A DNA stretch of 64,000 nt from Catalinimonas alkaloidigena (lineage in GTDB: Bacteria > Bacteroidota > Bacteroidia > Cytophagales > Cyclobacteriaceae): the NCBI RefSeq assembly GCF_029504655.1, contig NZ_JAQFIL010000001.1, forward strand, positions 6,949,001 through 7,013,000, read 5' to 3'. A program made the position numbers and the translations under genes. Positions 45,232 through 56,000 of the stretch are shown in pieces; the first letter of the stretch is position 1; every line of letters starts with the position of its first letter. The notes beneath the pieces were generated by a model. It was given only the letters and a program-made list of their open reading frames with translations, was not told where the DNA came from and did not search any database.

Positions 45232-46158
45232 ATGAAAGAACTGAATAAATGTATTAACAGACGTTCATTTTTATCAGCCAGTGCTAAGGCTACTGCCGGA
45301 TTAAGTATGCTGCCCTTTTTAAGCAAGGCAAGCCTGCTTTCAGAAAATATGTTTTTTGATATTTCTCTGGCCCAGTGGTCAATGCATAAAGGCTTCCGAA
45401 GCGGAGAGCTGGATCCACTGAACTTTGCCAAAATTGCTAAACAGGACTATGATATTGATGCCATAGAGTACGTCAGCCAGCTTTTCTCCGACAAAGCAGA
45501 CGATGCGTATATACGTGAACTTAAAAAGAGAGCGGATGATCATGGCGTAACTAGCGTACTGATCATGGTAGATCGGGAAGGTAATCTGGGTACTCCTGAT
45601 GATAAAGAAAGAGCACAGGCGGTAGAAAACCATCATAAGTGGGTAGAAGCAGCCAGGGAATTGGGCTGCCACTCCATCAGGGTGAATGCTGCCGGACAAG
45701 GTACTGCGGACGAGGTAAAAGATGCTGCTATTGATGGCTTGGGAAGATTAACGGAGTTTGCCGACAAGCATGATATCAATGTAATTGTGGAAAATCATGG
45801 TGGATACTCATCCATAGGCAGCTGGCTGGTAGAGGTGATGAAGGGCGTAAGCCATCCTCGCTGTGGTACTTTGCCCGATTTTGGCAATTTTAGGATAAAC
45901 CAGTCGGAAACCTATGATAAATATAAAGGCGTAGAAGAACTTATGCCTTATGCTAAAGGGGTAAGTGCCAAGTCCTATAACTTTGACAAGGAGGGAAATT
46001 GTAAGGAAATAGATTTTAGCCGCATGATGCAGATTGTGAAAGATGCTGGTTACACCGGATATGTAGGTATTGAGTACGGAGGAAGTGAACTCAGTGACAA
46101 AGAAGGCATCATGGCTACCAAGAAACTTCTTGAAAAAGTAGGAGGAAAACTATCTTAA
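45232..46158 (+). CDS. exported sugar phosphate isomerase/epimerase-like TIM-barrel protein
   Basis: From ATG 45232 the protein has 308 residues. The ATG at 45187 would place the start within the upstream terminator and disrupt the export signal. The N-terminus NRRSFLSASAKATAGLSML is a twin-Arg (Tat) signal. The TIM barrel keeps NVIVENHGGYSS, TLPDFGNFR and YVGIEYGGSE, but the usual His of the HxKD/HAKS motif reads GVSAKSYNF. It is the exported counterpart of the cytoplasmic barrel at 17.8 kb and probably handles the product of the DUF1080 enzyme. Confidence 0.87.
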   Translation: MKELNKCINRRSFLSASAKATAGLSMLPFLSKASLLSENMFFDISLAQWSMHKGFRSGELDPLNFAKIAKQDYDIDAIEYVSQLFSDKADDAYIRELKKRADDHGVTSVLIMVDREGNLGTPDDKERAQAVENHHKWVEAARELGCHSIRVNAAGQGTADEVKDAAIDGLGRLTEFADKHDINVIVENHGGYSSIGSWLVEVMKGVSHPRCGTLPDFGNFRINQSETYDKYKGVEELMPYAKGVSAKSYNFDKEGNCKEIDFSRMMQIVKDAGYTGYVGIEYGGSELSDKEGIMATKKLLEKVGGKLS

Positions 46159-46254
46159 TAAATATTTATTTAGGGCCTGTTAAATGACATACATCATTTT
46201 GCAGTCCCTTTTTTCTTCATTTATTGATTCGCTGAACTATACGTTCCTGTTTAC

Positions 46255-46626
46255 ATGAAAATTATTAATATCGTATTAACCATACTTTTTGCATTGTTCG
46301 CATTTTTTCAGCTTAACGACCCTGACAGTCTAAGCTGGATTGTGTTGTATATTTATCTGGGAGTTATCTCAGGCATGGCAATATTCGGGAAATACAATAT
46401 GGCATTGATACTTCCCGGTTTAGCAATTTTTGTAGTCTATTTTATCTACTTACTGCCCAGTGTGTTTGAGTTTTTAACTAGCGGAGAAAACCTGATGAAC
46501 CGTATGGATGCAGAAAAAATGTACATAGAGCAAACCCGTGAAGCAGGTGGGCTACTTATAGGAATTCTCGCTTTAGCTTTTCATCTGCTTACCAGGAAAA
46601 AGAAGACAGGAGTAAGGAATGGCTAA
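46255..46626 (+). CDS. TMEM220-like small membrane protein
   Basis: This 123-residue protein has four predicted membrane helices and the short motif FFQLNDPDSLSWIVLYIYLG, which in shorter form (QLNDPDSLSW) is typical of the transmembrane-220 family. The function of this family in bacteria is unknown. Its stop codon overlaps the start of crtD by 8 bases, showing translational coupling, and links it to carotenoid synthesis by context only. Confidence 0.8.
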   Translation: MKIINIVLTILFALFAFFQLNDPDSLSWIVLYIYLGVISGMAIFGKYNMALILPGLAIFVVYFIYLLPSVFEFLTSGENLMNRMDAEKMYIEQTREAGGLLIGILALAFHLLTRKKKTGVRNG

Positions 46627-48094
46627 ACGTCCCACAGCAGGTATTATTGGAGCAGGCATTGCTGGTATTGCTGCTTCCATTCGCCTGGCTAATAAGGGGT
46701 ATGATGTTCATGTATTTGAGGCTAATGCTTACCCCGGCGGTAAGCTTACAGAAATTCGTCAGGGTGGCTACCGCTTTGATGCAGGACCTTCACTGTTTAC
46801 ACTTCCGGAATTTGTAGATGAGCTTTTTACGCTATCGGGCAGGAATGCAGCAGATCATTTTCAATACATTCAACTGCCGGTGTCTTGCCATTATTTTTAT
46901 GAAGATGGTACTAAGCTGAAGGCTTATGCAGACCGAAAAAAATTTGCCGAAGAGATTTACCAGAAAACAGGTGAGGCAAAAGGAAAAATTGATAAGGCAC
47001 TAAAAAACAGCCAGAGACTTTACGATCTTCTTTCTGATCTATTCATGAAAAAGTCTTTGCATCGCTGGCAAACATTTACCAATCCTCAGGCACTTAAGGC
47101 CTATACCCAGCTTCACCGCCTGGATTTTTTCCGTAGTATGAACGAGGCTAATGAAAGTTTTTTTAGTGATTTCCGTTTAGTGCAATTATTTAATCGCTAT
47201 GCTACCTATAATGGCTCCGACCCCTACCAGACCCCCGCTACGCTTAATATCATTCCCCATCTGGAATTTAACATTGGAGCCTATTTTCCAGTAGAAGGCA
47301 TGCACTCCATCACGATAAGTTTGTTTGAACTGGCTAAATCTTTGGGAGTAAACTTTCACTTCAACGCCAAAGCAGAAAAGATTCATCTGGATGGGAATAA
47401 AGCAAATGGGCTGACCGTAAATAGCGAAAAGATGCCTTTTGATTTGCTGGTCAGCAATATGGATATTGTAAATACTTACAGGAAGTTATTACATGATCAG
47501 CCCCAACCTAAGCGTTTGCTTAATCAGCCAAAGTCTAGTTCAGCGCTTATTTTTTATTGGGGAATAGCCCGGCATTTTGAAGAGCTGGATCTGCACAACA
47601 TTTTTTTCAGCCAGAATTATCAGCAGGAGTTTGAGTATATTTTCAAAAAGGGAGGCGTATCTGAAGACCCTACTGTATATATCAATATTACTTCCAAATA
47701 CAGGAAAGACGATGCGCCGGAAGGCTGTGAAAACTGGTTTACTATGATCAATGTACCTAATAACTCTGGACAGGACTGGGATCAAATCATTCAGCAGTCG
47801 CGTGAAAATATCGTAAAAAAGTTGAGCAGAATGCTGAATAGGGATGTCGCGGCGCTCATCCAATGTGAAAGTATTCTGGACCCCCGGCTGATAGAAGCAA
47901 GGACATCATCTTCTATGGGAGCATTGTATGGCAACAGCTCTAATAATAAATATGCCGCATTTTTGCGGCACGCCAATTTTAGCCGGAAGTATAAAAATCT
48001 GTTTTTCTGCGGAGGCAGTGTACATCCCGGAGGAGGAATACCCCTCAGCTTACTGTCAGCCAAGATAGCAACGGAACAAATTCCTGATATCTAG
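46619..48094 (+). CDS. crtD: phytoene-desaturase-family carotenoid desaturase, CrtD type
   Basis: This 491-residue FAD enzyme has a dinucleotide motif at the N-terminus (IIGAGIAGIAASIRLANKG) and the CrtI-family C-terminal CGGSVHPGGGIPL. Details such as GGKLTEIRQGGYRFDAGPS, YATYNGSDPYQTPATLN and ALYGNSSNNKYAAFLRH match CrtD (1-hydroxycarotenoid 3,4-desaturase) of Bacteroidota better than phytoene desaturase CrtI. It acts at the inner membrane in carotenoid tail modification. Other crt genes are not in the window. Its stop overlaps the convergent mltF stop by 4 bases. Confidence 0.85.
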   Translation: MAKRPTAGIIGAGIAGIAASIRLANKGYDVHVFEANAYPGGKLTEIRQGGYRFDAGPSLFTLPEFVDELFTLSGRNAADHFQYIQLPVSCHYFYEDGTKLKAYADRKKFAEEIYQKTGEAKGKIDKALKNSQRLYDLLSDLFMKKSLHRWQTFTNPQALKAYTQLHRLDFFRSMNEANESFFSDFRLVQLFNRYATYNGSDPYQTPATLNIIPHLEFNIGAYFPVEGMHSITISLFELAKSLGVNFHFNAKAEKIHLDGNKANGLTVNSEKMPFDLLVSNMDIVNTYRKLLHDQPQPKRLLNQPKSSSALIFYWGIARHFEELDLHNIFFSQNYQQEFEYIFKKGGVSEDPTVYINITSKYRKDDAPEGCENWFTMINVPNNSGQDWDQIIQQSRENIVKKLSRMLNRDVAALIQCESILDPRLIEARTSSSMGALYGNSSNNKYAAFLRHANFSRKYKNLFFCGGSVHPGGGIPLSLLSAKIATEQIPDI

Positions 48095-49596
48095 ATAGAA
48101 GCTTCGGCGGAGGCCATGATCACTTCAGGATTAACCAGCTGCTTGTAGCGCTCATAACGGCTCATGATATCCTCTACATAGTTTACCGGCTCGCTGCCGC
48201 GGCAGTAGCCGGATTCTACCACCGGATCATTATAAAACTCAGGCTCAGACTTTCTTTCTAAGAAATAAGCAACATCGTCCCAGTTGGAGGGATTTTTGCC
48301 AAACTTCTGCGCCAACCTCCTTGCATCAAGCACATGCCCTTGACCGGCATTATAAGAAGCCAGCACGAATTTAATTCTCTCATCGCTGTCAGGAATATAT
48401 TTGGTCCAAATATCATCCAGCCAGCTCAGATAGGCGGTACCAGCCTGAAGGCTCTGTAAAGGGTCATGCATATCTGATATGCCATAAAGCTCACCGGTTT
48501 CAGGAAGTAACTGCATCAGCCCGATAGCACCAGCCCAGGATTCAGCAGTGATATCAAACTTAGATTCCTGAAAGGCCTGCGCAGCCAGCAAACGCCAGTC
48601 CCACCCCAGACTATCGGCAGCTTGTTTGAAAATATCATCAAAGGGTGAAATCTTATCGCTGCTCAGTGAAGAATATGAACTTTTTACCCTACGTAGAGAT
48701 GCTTTGGGACTTTTATAATACTTATTGTAAATCACATAGTAGTCTGTTTGCTTCTTCATCTGCATGATCCAGTTGTTTACTGTATTAAGCAGTTGGGTAG
48801 CGTTACTGCGGGTAGCCCAGGCGATTTTTTGAGGAAAGCTAATGGGTGTGCTTACATCTATATTGGAATAATAAGTAGCATTTACCATAGCAACATCTTC
48901 ATCGGCTACAGTATAGTCAATCTCTCCTTCTGCTACTTTCTGGATCAGACCCTCGGTGTCCTGACCTACTTCTGCCTGAACAATCTCTATCTTACCACCG
49001 ATCTCTTCAGAAAGGTTTTCCAGGCGGGTAACAAATGCGGAGTTTCTCTGAACGTGTATGGTTTTTCCATCAATATCCAGAGGGTTTCTGATCAGAATAT
49101 CGTCAATCTCATGGCGCTTCATCGCGAGCCAGTTTTCTGGCTTACGCTGTACCAGTACCTGCTTCACTTCATTATGATGCTCAGTAAAAGCAACCTGCTC
49201 CTGGCGACCGCTTGTTACAGCCATGTTAAATGCAATGATATCTCCCTCGCCTTCATTAAGCATCTGCACAGCCTCATCAATATCGCTGGTAAGCTTAATT
49301 TGAAGCCGAAGCCCAAGCTCAGAGGCTAATCGGGTAAGTAATTCGTACTCATAACCCATGGGCTGCCCACGATAAATAAAATAGCCAGTAGAGCTATTAT
49401 TCAAAATAGCAACCAGACTACCTCGCTCACGGATCTGATCCAGGTCAAATTCAACTGGCTCAAGTGCCTTGGCCTGATGCTCGTAATGGTCCTGGCCGCT
49501 CTTCTCCTCACTGCATGAAAAAACGAACAGGAAAAGAAAAGTTAGGAGCAATCGGGTGTGAGATACGTATGATATATAATTTTTTGCTTTTATCAC
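48091..49596 (-). CDS. mltF: membrane-bound lytic murein transglycosylase F-like lipoprotein
   Basis: The 501-residue protein has a signal with lipobox FVFSC (Cys28). An amino-acid-binding-protein-like domain (about 60-300, with YELLTRLASELGLRL and DYTVADEDVAM) is followed by an SLT lysozyme-like domain (about 320-450). The catalytic Glu is in AAQAFQESKFD, and GLMQLLPETGELYG and VLASYNAGQGHV follow. It cleaves peptidoglycan glycan strands during wall turnover. No downstream partner is on its strand; its end overlaps crtD. Confidence 0.93.
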   Translation of the reverse strand: MIKAKNYISYVSHTRLLLTFLFLFVFSCSEEKSGQDHYEHQAKALEPVEFDLDQIRERGSLVAILNNSSTGYFIYRGQPMGYEYELLTRLASELGLRLQIKLTSDIDEAVQMLNEGEGDIIAFNMAVTSGRQEQVAFTEHHNEVKQVLVQRKPENWLAMKRHEIDDILIRNPLDIDGKTIHVQRNSAFVTRLENLSEEIGGKIEIVQAEVGQDTEGLIQKVAEGEIDYTVADEDVAMVNATYYSNIDVSTPISFPQKIAWATRSNATQLLNTVNNWIMQMKKQTDYYVIYNKYYKSPKASLRRVKSSYSSLSSDKISPFDDIFKQAADSLGWDWRLLAAQAFQESKFDITAESWAGAIGLMQLLPETGELYGISDMHDPLQSLQAGTAYLSWLDDIWTKYIPDSDERIKFVLASYNAGQGHVLDARRLAQKFGKNPSNWDDVAYFLERKSEPEFYNDPVVESGYCRGSEPVNYVEDIMSRYERYKQLVNPEVIMASAEASI

Positions 49597-49903
49597 TATA
49601 CTCTATTTTAAGATTTAGTATACCTCTACAAGTGTTCCCTTACGAGGTAATAATCTTCAGAATATTTAAAGCATCAGCTCCAAAAAACTATCTCTTCAGT
49701 ATTTGAAGAGATGATCTATGCAACTAAGCTTAGCAAAATTTTACAAAATACTAATTGTAAAGTCCTGTTGATAAACGACAAGCCTTCGTTTTTTGTTACA
49801 AACAGCAATAAACATACCGTGTGTAACATTTTAATTTATTTAGCTAAAATTATACTTTTTTAATAAATAATAAAAGAAATATGTCTTTAAATATCACTTA
49901 AAA
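49597..49903. other. divergent intergenic region upstream of mltF
   Basis: The 307-base AT-rich gap separates the divergent starts of mltF and the unknown gene at 49904. No coding relic was seen. Apart from one perfect hairpin at 49690-49712 it shows no recognisable element. Confidence 0.5.
49690..49712. repeat. perfect hairpin between two divergent genes
   Basis: The 9-base arms atctcttca (49690-49698) and tgaagagat (49704-49712) flank a 5-base loop. A terminator-like hairpin is not expected between divergent promoters, so it may be an operator, a small-RNA end or chance. There is no strong T-run on either strand. Confidence 0.4.
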
Positions 49904-50539
49904 ATGAAGAGCCAAACAGAAAAGCTCATTATTAAAGAATTAGAGCCCTTTTTTAGGAATAGAGAATATCAATGGTTAGCACATTATCATCAGTTTCGCA
50001 AACAGAGAAAAATTGGTTTTGATAATGTATTAATCAATGTGAATGGCTCCAAGCCAGGCCTGCTTGACATCAAACTGGGTATAAGGTTAGATCTGGTTGA
50101 ACAATTAGCATATCAGTTTACTATGGGTTTATCTGATTACCAGGAGCATAGTAACACTTTGGTGGTAAAGATGGGTGAGTTGATCGCTCAACCACATCTG
50201 CGTTTTGAAATAAAACATGAAGATGATATCAAGGAGGCTGCTTTACGGATTATTGGATTCATGCAAACAAAAGGCTTCGCTTTTTTAGAGAAGTATAATG
50301 ATGTAAATCACCTGGATCAGCTATTCAATGAGTATCCCGATCAAAAGCTGAAGTATGCATATAATGCGTTCAATCGCTGCCTAAAAGGAATAGTATTGGC
50401 CCGATTGGCAGAAAGAAGGAATTTTCAGCAACTGATTCTTACCTACAGACACTACCTTCTTAAAAGAGATACTGCCTCTCAGCTTATAGAAAAATATGAT
50501 AAGCTAAGCCGGTTTTTGAAGAACTTCTCTCTCAATTAA
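49904..50539 (+). CDS. protein of unknown function
   Basis: I do not recognise this 211-residue protein. It has no signal peptide or membrane helix, is mainly alpha-helical with many Arg, Lys, Gln and His residues, and carries a basic stretch near residues 28-37 ([12 protein letters not shown]). The central part ([18 protein letters not shown]) suggests a mixed alpha/beta core. Its end overlaps the convergent trmD end by 4 bases. Codon use looks like that of its neighbours. Confidence 0.65.
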   Translation: MKSQTEKLIIKELEPFFRNREYQWLAHYHQFRKQRKIGFDNVLINVNGSKPGLLDIKLGIRLDLVEQLAYQFTMGLSDYQEHSNTLVVKMGELIAQPHLRFEIKHEDDIKEAALRIIGFMQTKGFAFLEKYNDVNHLDQLFNEYPDQKLKYAYNAFNRCLKGIVLARLAERRNFQQLILTYRHYLLKRDTASQLIEKYDKLSRFLKNFSLN

Positions 50540-51213
50540 TCATCCAGTAGTCCTGGCCGTCGCTCTTTTGTTCTTTTTACCGACTGCTCGTGCCGCCAGT
50601 CATGAATCAATTGATCATTACCGGAGAGTAGTACATCAGGTACTTTCATCCCTTTGTAGTCAGCAGGACGAGTAAAAACAGGAGGGGCAATCAATTTATC
50701 CTGGAAAGAGTCAGAAAGCGCCGAAGTCTCATCTGAAAGCACCCCGGGAAGCAGCCGTATAATAGAGTCAGCCAGCACTGCAGCAGCAAGTTCACCGCCA
50801 GAGAGCACATAATCTCCGATGCTGATTTCGCGGGTTACATAATGCTCTCGCACTCTCTCATCCACCCCTTTATAATGGCCACAAAGTAAAATCAGGTTTT
50901 TTTTGAGAGAAAGCTGATTGGCGAGCGGCTGCTCCAAACGTTCTCCGTCAGGGCTCATATAAATGATCTCATCATAATTTCGCTTAGCCTGTAATTGTTC
51001 AATGCAGCTAACAATGGGTTCTATCATCAGCACCATACCTGCCCCACCTCCATATGCATAGTCGTCTACCTGCTTATGTTTATTAACGGCATAATCACGC
51101 AGATCATGCACGATAACTTCTACCAGTCCTTTGTCCTGGGCACGTTTCAGGATAGAATGAGAGAAGGGACTTTCTAGCAGGGAAGGCAAACAGGTAATAA
51201 TATCTATTCTCAT
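50536..51213 (-). CDS. trmD: tRNA (guanine(37)-N1)-methyltransferase
   Basis: At 225 residues this SPOUT-class enzyme methylates G37 of tRNAs that read CNN codons, preventing frameshifts. Typical motifs are [50 protein letters not shown], and the knot segment [16 protein letters not shown]. Unlike many bacteria it is not in an rpsP-rimM-trmD-rplS operon here. It is divergent from tpiA. Confidence 0.97.
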   Translation of the reverse strand: MRIDIITCLPSLLESPFSHSILKRAQDKGLVEVIVHDLRDYAVNKHKQVDDYAYGGGAGMVLMIEPIVSCIEQLQAKRNYDEIIYMSPDGERLEQPLANQLSLKKNLILLCGHYKGVDERVREHYVTREISIGDYVLSGGELAAAVLADSIIRLLPGVLSDETSALSDSFQDKLIAPPVFTRPADYKGMKVPDVLLSGNDQLIHDWRHEQSVKRTKERRPGLLDD

Positions 51214-51346
51214 AAATTTACAGTTAAGGACACAAATTTAAGAAGCTTATTAAAAATGAATGTAGTATTCTAAACATCTGTGATACTATTCTTTTAACTT
51301 TACAGCACAAAAAATAATATTGATTTTTTGATCTAAACCAATTGTC

Positions 51347-52105
51347 ATGAGAAAACAAATAGTAGCCGGTAACTGGAAAATGAACAAAACCCTGGAAGAA
51401 GGTCAGGCCCTTGCCTCAGAAGTGAAGCATATGGCTGAAGATGAACTTCCCGGAGATGTACAGCTCATTATGTGTCCTCCTTTTATACACCTGAATGCAT
51501 TGCATGCCATGCTCAAAGGCTCAAACATAGGATTAGGAGCGCAAAACTGTAGTGAGCATGAGTCCGGTGCATATACTGGCGAAACCTCAGTAAGCATGCT
51601 GAAGTCAGTAGGAGTACAGTATGTGATACTGGGCCACAGTGAAAGAAGAGAGTATTTTGAAGAGAGCAATGAGCTATTGGCAAAAAAACTAGATATGGCT
51701 CTTAAAGCAGATTTGACCCCTATATTCTGCTGTGGAGAACCTTTGGAAATACGGGAGAGAGAAGCTCAAAACGCTTATGTACAAAAGCAAATCAACGAAA
51801 GCCTCTTTCACCTTTCAAAAGAGGAAATAAGTAAAATAGTCATCGCTTATGAGCCCATCTGGGCGATTGGCACCGGAAAAACAGCTAGTGCGGAGCAGGC
51901 TCAGGAGATGCATGCTGTCATACGTAAGCAACTGGCAGAAAAGTACGGAGATAATGTTGCCGCTGAAATATCTATTCTTTACGGGGGAAGTGTAAAACCT
52001 GCAAACGCGCAGGAAATATTTGCCGGAGAAGATGTAGATGGAGGGCTAATCGGTGGAGCTTCCCTTAAATCAAGAGATTTTATAGATATTGCTAAGTCAT
52101 TTTAG
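51347..52105 (+). CDS. tpiA: triosephosphate isomerase
   Basis: This 252-residue glycolytic enzyme interconverts dihydroxyacetone phosphate and glyceraldehyde 3-phosphate. Catalytic motifs are intact: NWKMNK (Lys), ILGHSERR (His near residue 100), AYEPIWAIGTGKTA (Glu near 172, then loop 6) and YGGSVKPAN. The next gene, prmA, starts 3 bases after its stop, forming a two-gene operon that recurs in Bacteroidota. Confidence 0.98.
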   Translation: MRKQIVAGNWKMNKTLEEGQALASEVKHMAEDELPGDVQLIMCPPFIHLNALHAMLKGSNIGLGAQNCSEHESGAYTGETSVSMLKSVGVQYVILGHSERREYFEESNELLAKKLDMALKADLTPIFCCGEPLEIREREAQNAYVQKQINESLFHLSKEEISKIVIAYEPIWAIGTGKTASAEQAQEMHAVIRKQLAEKYGDNVAAEISILYGGSVKPANAQEIFAGEDVDGGLIGGASLKSRDFIDIAKSF

Positions 52106-52108
52106 TGA

Positions 52109-52945
52109 ATGGAAAAGAAAGCTTATCTGTCTTTGCAGTTTCAGTGTAATGAGACGCTCACAGAGATATTAATCGCAGAGTTGTCCGACCAAGGCTATGA
52201 CTCATTCTGGGAGCAGGATGAAGGCTTTGAAGCCTATATCCTGGAAAAAGAGTATGACGAACATAAACTGCAAGGAATTTTAGACAGGTATCAGGCATTA
52301 GGAACTACCACTTTTAATGTCAGTACAGTAGAAGAAAAAAACTGGAATGTAGAGTGGGAAAGTAATTTTGAGCAGATAGTAGTGGAAGACAAGTGTCTGG
52401 TGAGGGCGGACTTTCATAAGCCCGAGCAAAATTTTCCCTATGAAATAGTGATTAACCCTAAAATGTCATTCGGTACCGGGCATCATGCGACGACTTACCT
52501 GATGCTGAGCTGGCAGTTGGAAATAGATCACAAGCAGAAAAAAGTGATGGATGCCGGTTGTGGAACCGGTATCCTTGCTATTATGGCACATCTGAAAGGT
52601 GCAGATGAAATTGTGGCTTTTGATAACAATGAGTGGGCAGTAGATAATACGCGTGAAAACTTTGAGATCAACCACTGTCCCGAAATCAAGATGTTCTTAG
52701 GAACGGTAGAAGAGATTGATAAAAAAGAAAAGTTTGATATTATTCTGGCCAATATCAACCGTAATGTGTTGCTGGATGAGATGGACCTATATGCAACCCG
52801 CCTAAAAGATAATGGCATATTACTGCTAAGTGGTTTTTACCACTATGATGCTTCTCAGATTGAAGAAAAAGCAAGCGCAAGTGGTTTAAAAGTAAAAGGT
52901 CTAAAAGAAAGAAATGACTGGGTAGCCCTGAAACTTAGTTTTTAA
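52109..52945 (+). CDS. prmA: ribosomal protein L11 methyltransferase
   Basis: The 278-residue enzyme has a small N-terminal recognition domain (about 1-60) and a class I methyltransferase fold. NPKMSFGTGHHATT precedes motif I (DAGCGTGILAI, near residue 150), and ILANINRNVLL supplies the catalytic-site loop. It methylates Lys and N-terminal amines of L11. It follows tpiA with a 3-base gap. Confidence 0.95.
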   Translation: MEKKAYLSLQFQCNETLTEILIAELSDQGYDSFWEQDEGFEAYILEKEYDEHKLQGILDRYQALGTTTFNVSTVEEKNWNVEWESNFEQIVVEDKCLVRADFHKPEQNFPYEIVINPKMSFGTGHHATTYLMLSWQLEIDHKQKKVMDAGCGTGILAIMAHLKGADEIVAFDNNEWAVDNTRENFEINHCPEIKMFLGTVEEIDKKEKFDIILANINRNVLLDEMDLYATRLKDNGILLLSGFYHYDASQIEEKASASGLKVKGLKERNDWVALKLSF

Positions 52946-53094
52946 GCAATACTCGTCCCTTCAGAAACTTGCCCCTACCCTTCTAAATGCCCCTAAACCT
53001 TACAATTCTTTGGGTAAAGCATAATTTTACTGGATATATTTTTGCTCTTAGCTAATTTTTTTGAGCTAAAAACGTTAAGCACTTATAATAGGTG

Positions 53095-56000
53095 ATGAAT
53101 AAAGGCAAGCGTATGAAGGTATTTTCTATCGTCAGCACACTACTGCTTATTGCACAGATCGTCTGTGCCCAACGCTATCAGCTTACTGATAGCGTAGAGG
53201 TGTATGGAGACGATGTAAAAAAACTACTTACTAAAACCAACGATAGTACAGCGATCAAGATAGGGGATCAGTTTGCCGGGCTATGGCAGGAGCTTTCTGC
53301 TAGTCAGCGTGATACGATCATGGCTACTTCAGCTCAGATGCTGGCGAAAAACTTTCAACTCACACCCTTTTATGTCAATTACTATGCAGCCATTAATGTA
53401 GCAGTAGATTCTGCTCAACTTTCCCAGCAAAATCTGAATGAACTACTCTCCATGCTTTTGCAAACTACCAAGCACTACAATCGTCAAGAGTTTGGGTACA
53501 CTGTTGCTACACTGAGGGATTTTTTTCAGCGAGAGGCTATATACTATGCCAACTACAATCAGCTATATGCCCGAAACGGTAAGTATTCATTTAGCTTTGT
53601 TGCCCCTCCCCGGGATACTTATGTGCCTGAAGCAGATTTCACTTCTGAAGTAGAAAACGAGGGCGCATCCGGTGGGAGTGAAGATGATGGATGGGGCGAG
53701 GGCATCTGGGGTGATCCCGAGAGTAGTGATGAGTGGGAAAGTGCGGAAGAAGATTCTGAATGGAACGATGGCTGGGGCTGGGATGAAGAAACTAATGATG
53801 AGGAAGCTTCCACTGCTGCCACTGAGCAAGAATCGCTTCAGATTACAGATTATATCGTTGAAGAAACAATTCAGCCTGAACTGCAAGGGCCAATTATGCA
53901 TCTGGATAATATGGACCTTACATTTACTACTACTTTTGACTCTGCTAACCTCTCTCAGACGAATGGAGAGCTGATGCTTCATAAACATATTTTGGTAGGT
54001 GAAGGTGGAAGGTTTGACTGGGTGACAGCAGGCTTAAGCTCAGATTCAGTTTATTATACTTTTGAGAAGTATAACTTTAATACACGAGTGCCCCGCCTCA
54101 ATGCAGAAAATGGCCATATGACCCACAAGGGTAAAGTGAAAGAACCCGTAAAAGGAGCTTTTCAATTTGCCAGCCAGAAACATTCCAGTTATGAAACTGC
54201 CAGATACCCACGCTTTATGTCATACAAGAGCGACATAGAGATTGATATCTATAACGAAAAGTCCGTCAATAATAATGTAGTATCCTATAGAGGGGGCTTC
54301 TCTATGCTGGGAAGTAAGGTTACCAGTGCTTCTTTGATGGAAGGGGAAGCTATAGTTGAGATACATGAAGGAGGGAAGAAAAAAATTCGGGCGATCTCAA
54401 GACGGTTTAATGTCAGTGATTCGCTACTCACCAGCCCTAAGTCAACAATTACCATTTATCAGCGATCGGATTCTATTTATCATCCGGCAGTGGAGTTTAA
54501 GTATGCGATGGACTCATCCCTGCTTACAATTCTTTCTAATAGTGGCCGCTATAAGCATACCCCTTTTATGGCTACCTTTTTAAAGATGGATATACAGGCA
54601 GATATCATGCGTTGGGATTTGCGTACGGATAGCCTGAATATTTCTACACTAACGGCCCGAGACAAAGTACCGGTGGTATTTGAGTCGTATGAGTATTTCA
54701 ATGAGGAAGCTTTTGATGCGTTAGGACAGATGTATGGTTTTCACCCTTTAATCATGGCAGTTGGTTATGGTAGAAAAAATAATACGCTGAGCTTTTACGT
54801 TTACGACTTGGCCAGAGATACGCGACAGAACGAAAAGACGATTAGGGCAGCCATGCTTGACCTGATGACCAGAGGCTATATTGACTATGAGCCGGCCTCA
54901 GGATTGGTAACTCTCAAAAAGAAAGGTATTCATTATACATTGGCCAAAGCCAGGAGAGTTGATTATGACAATCTGATGATGCCTTCTTTTGAAGAGGATG
55001 GCCCCAATGCTACTATCATACTTGATGGTAAGGAGCTGGTCATGAGGGGAATTAAAAAATTCAACATTAGTGAAGATCTGGATGTAGCAATTGAACCCAG
55101 AAATAATGAAGTAACAATGCTGGGAGAGCGTGACTTCCGCTTTAACGGAAAGCTACAATCCGGAAACGTTGAGTTTGTAGGAGAAGGCTTCACTTTTAGC
55201 TATGATAGTTTTAAGGTGAATCTTCCTAAAATTGATTCTATTAGCTTTTTTATACCCAACGAAAAGGGCGAACGTACCAAAATAAATAACTCCCTGCAGA
55301 ATGCGGCTAAATCCGATCAGGAGCAAAGTTTTGCGGATCAAATGGGAGAAGGCTTCAAACAGACCTCAGGCACACTTTATATCAATGATCCTAAAAATAA
55401 ATCGGCAAGAAAGTCACTGCCGGATTATCCTAAATTTAATGCTGAAAACGGAGCCATTGTATATTTTGATAAAGAAACCATTTTGAATGGAGCCTATGAC
55501 CGCTCTATATATTTTGTTATCCCTCCTTTTGCCATTGATAGTTTGAGTAATGCTGACCCTTCTTCCATTGGTTTTGAAGGAACACTGTATAGCGATATTT
55601 TACCACCTATAGAGGAAACATTAGTGGTGATGCCGGATAATTCTATGGGCTTTGAACATAAGGTGGCTACTCAGGGCTATAACCTGTACAATGGATCGGC
55701 TACTTACAAGAATGAGTTACGGTTAGATGGGCAGGGGTTAAGAGGAAGGGGCACGATTGACTTTCTTACTACTACCCTGGAGTCAGAAGAGTTTATTTTT
55801 TATATAGATTCTGTTACTACGGTAGGTACTGCAGCTGATATAAAAGAAGGGGCTTTGGGTACAACTACTTTTCCGCAGGCATATGTAGAAGACTACAACA
55901 TGCTCTGGCTGCCCGGGGTAGATAGTATGTATATCTCAAACAATGCTGAACCTTTTGATATTTATCACCAAACAGCTTCGCTGGATGGGTCAGTAATACT

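Noticed and set aside
48748..49329. Open frame of 193 codons on the plus strand inside mltF
   Set aside because: mltF is intact with catalytic motifs, and the opposite product looks like random translation.
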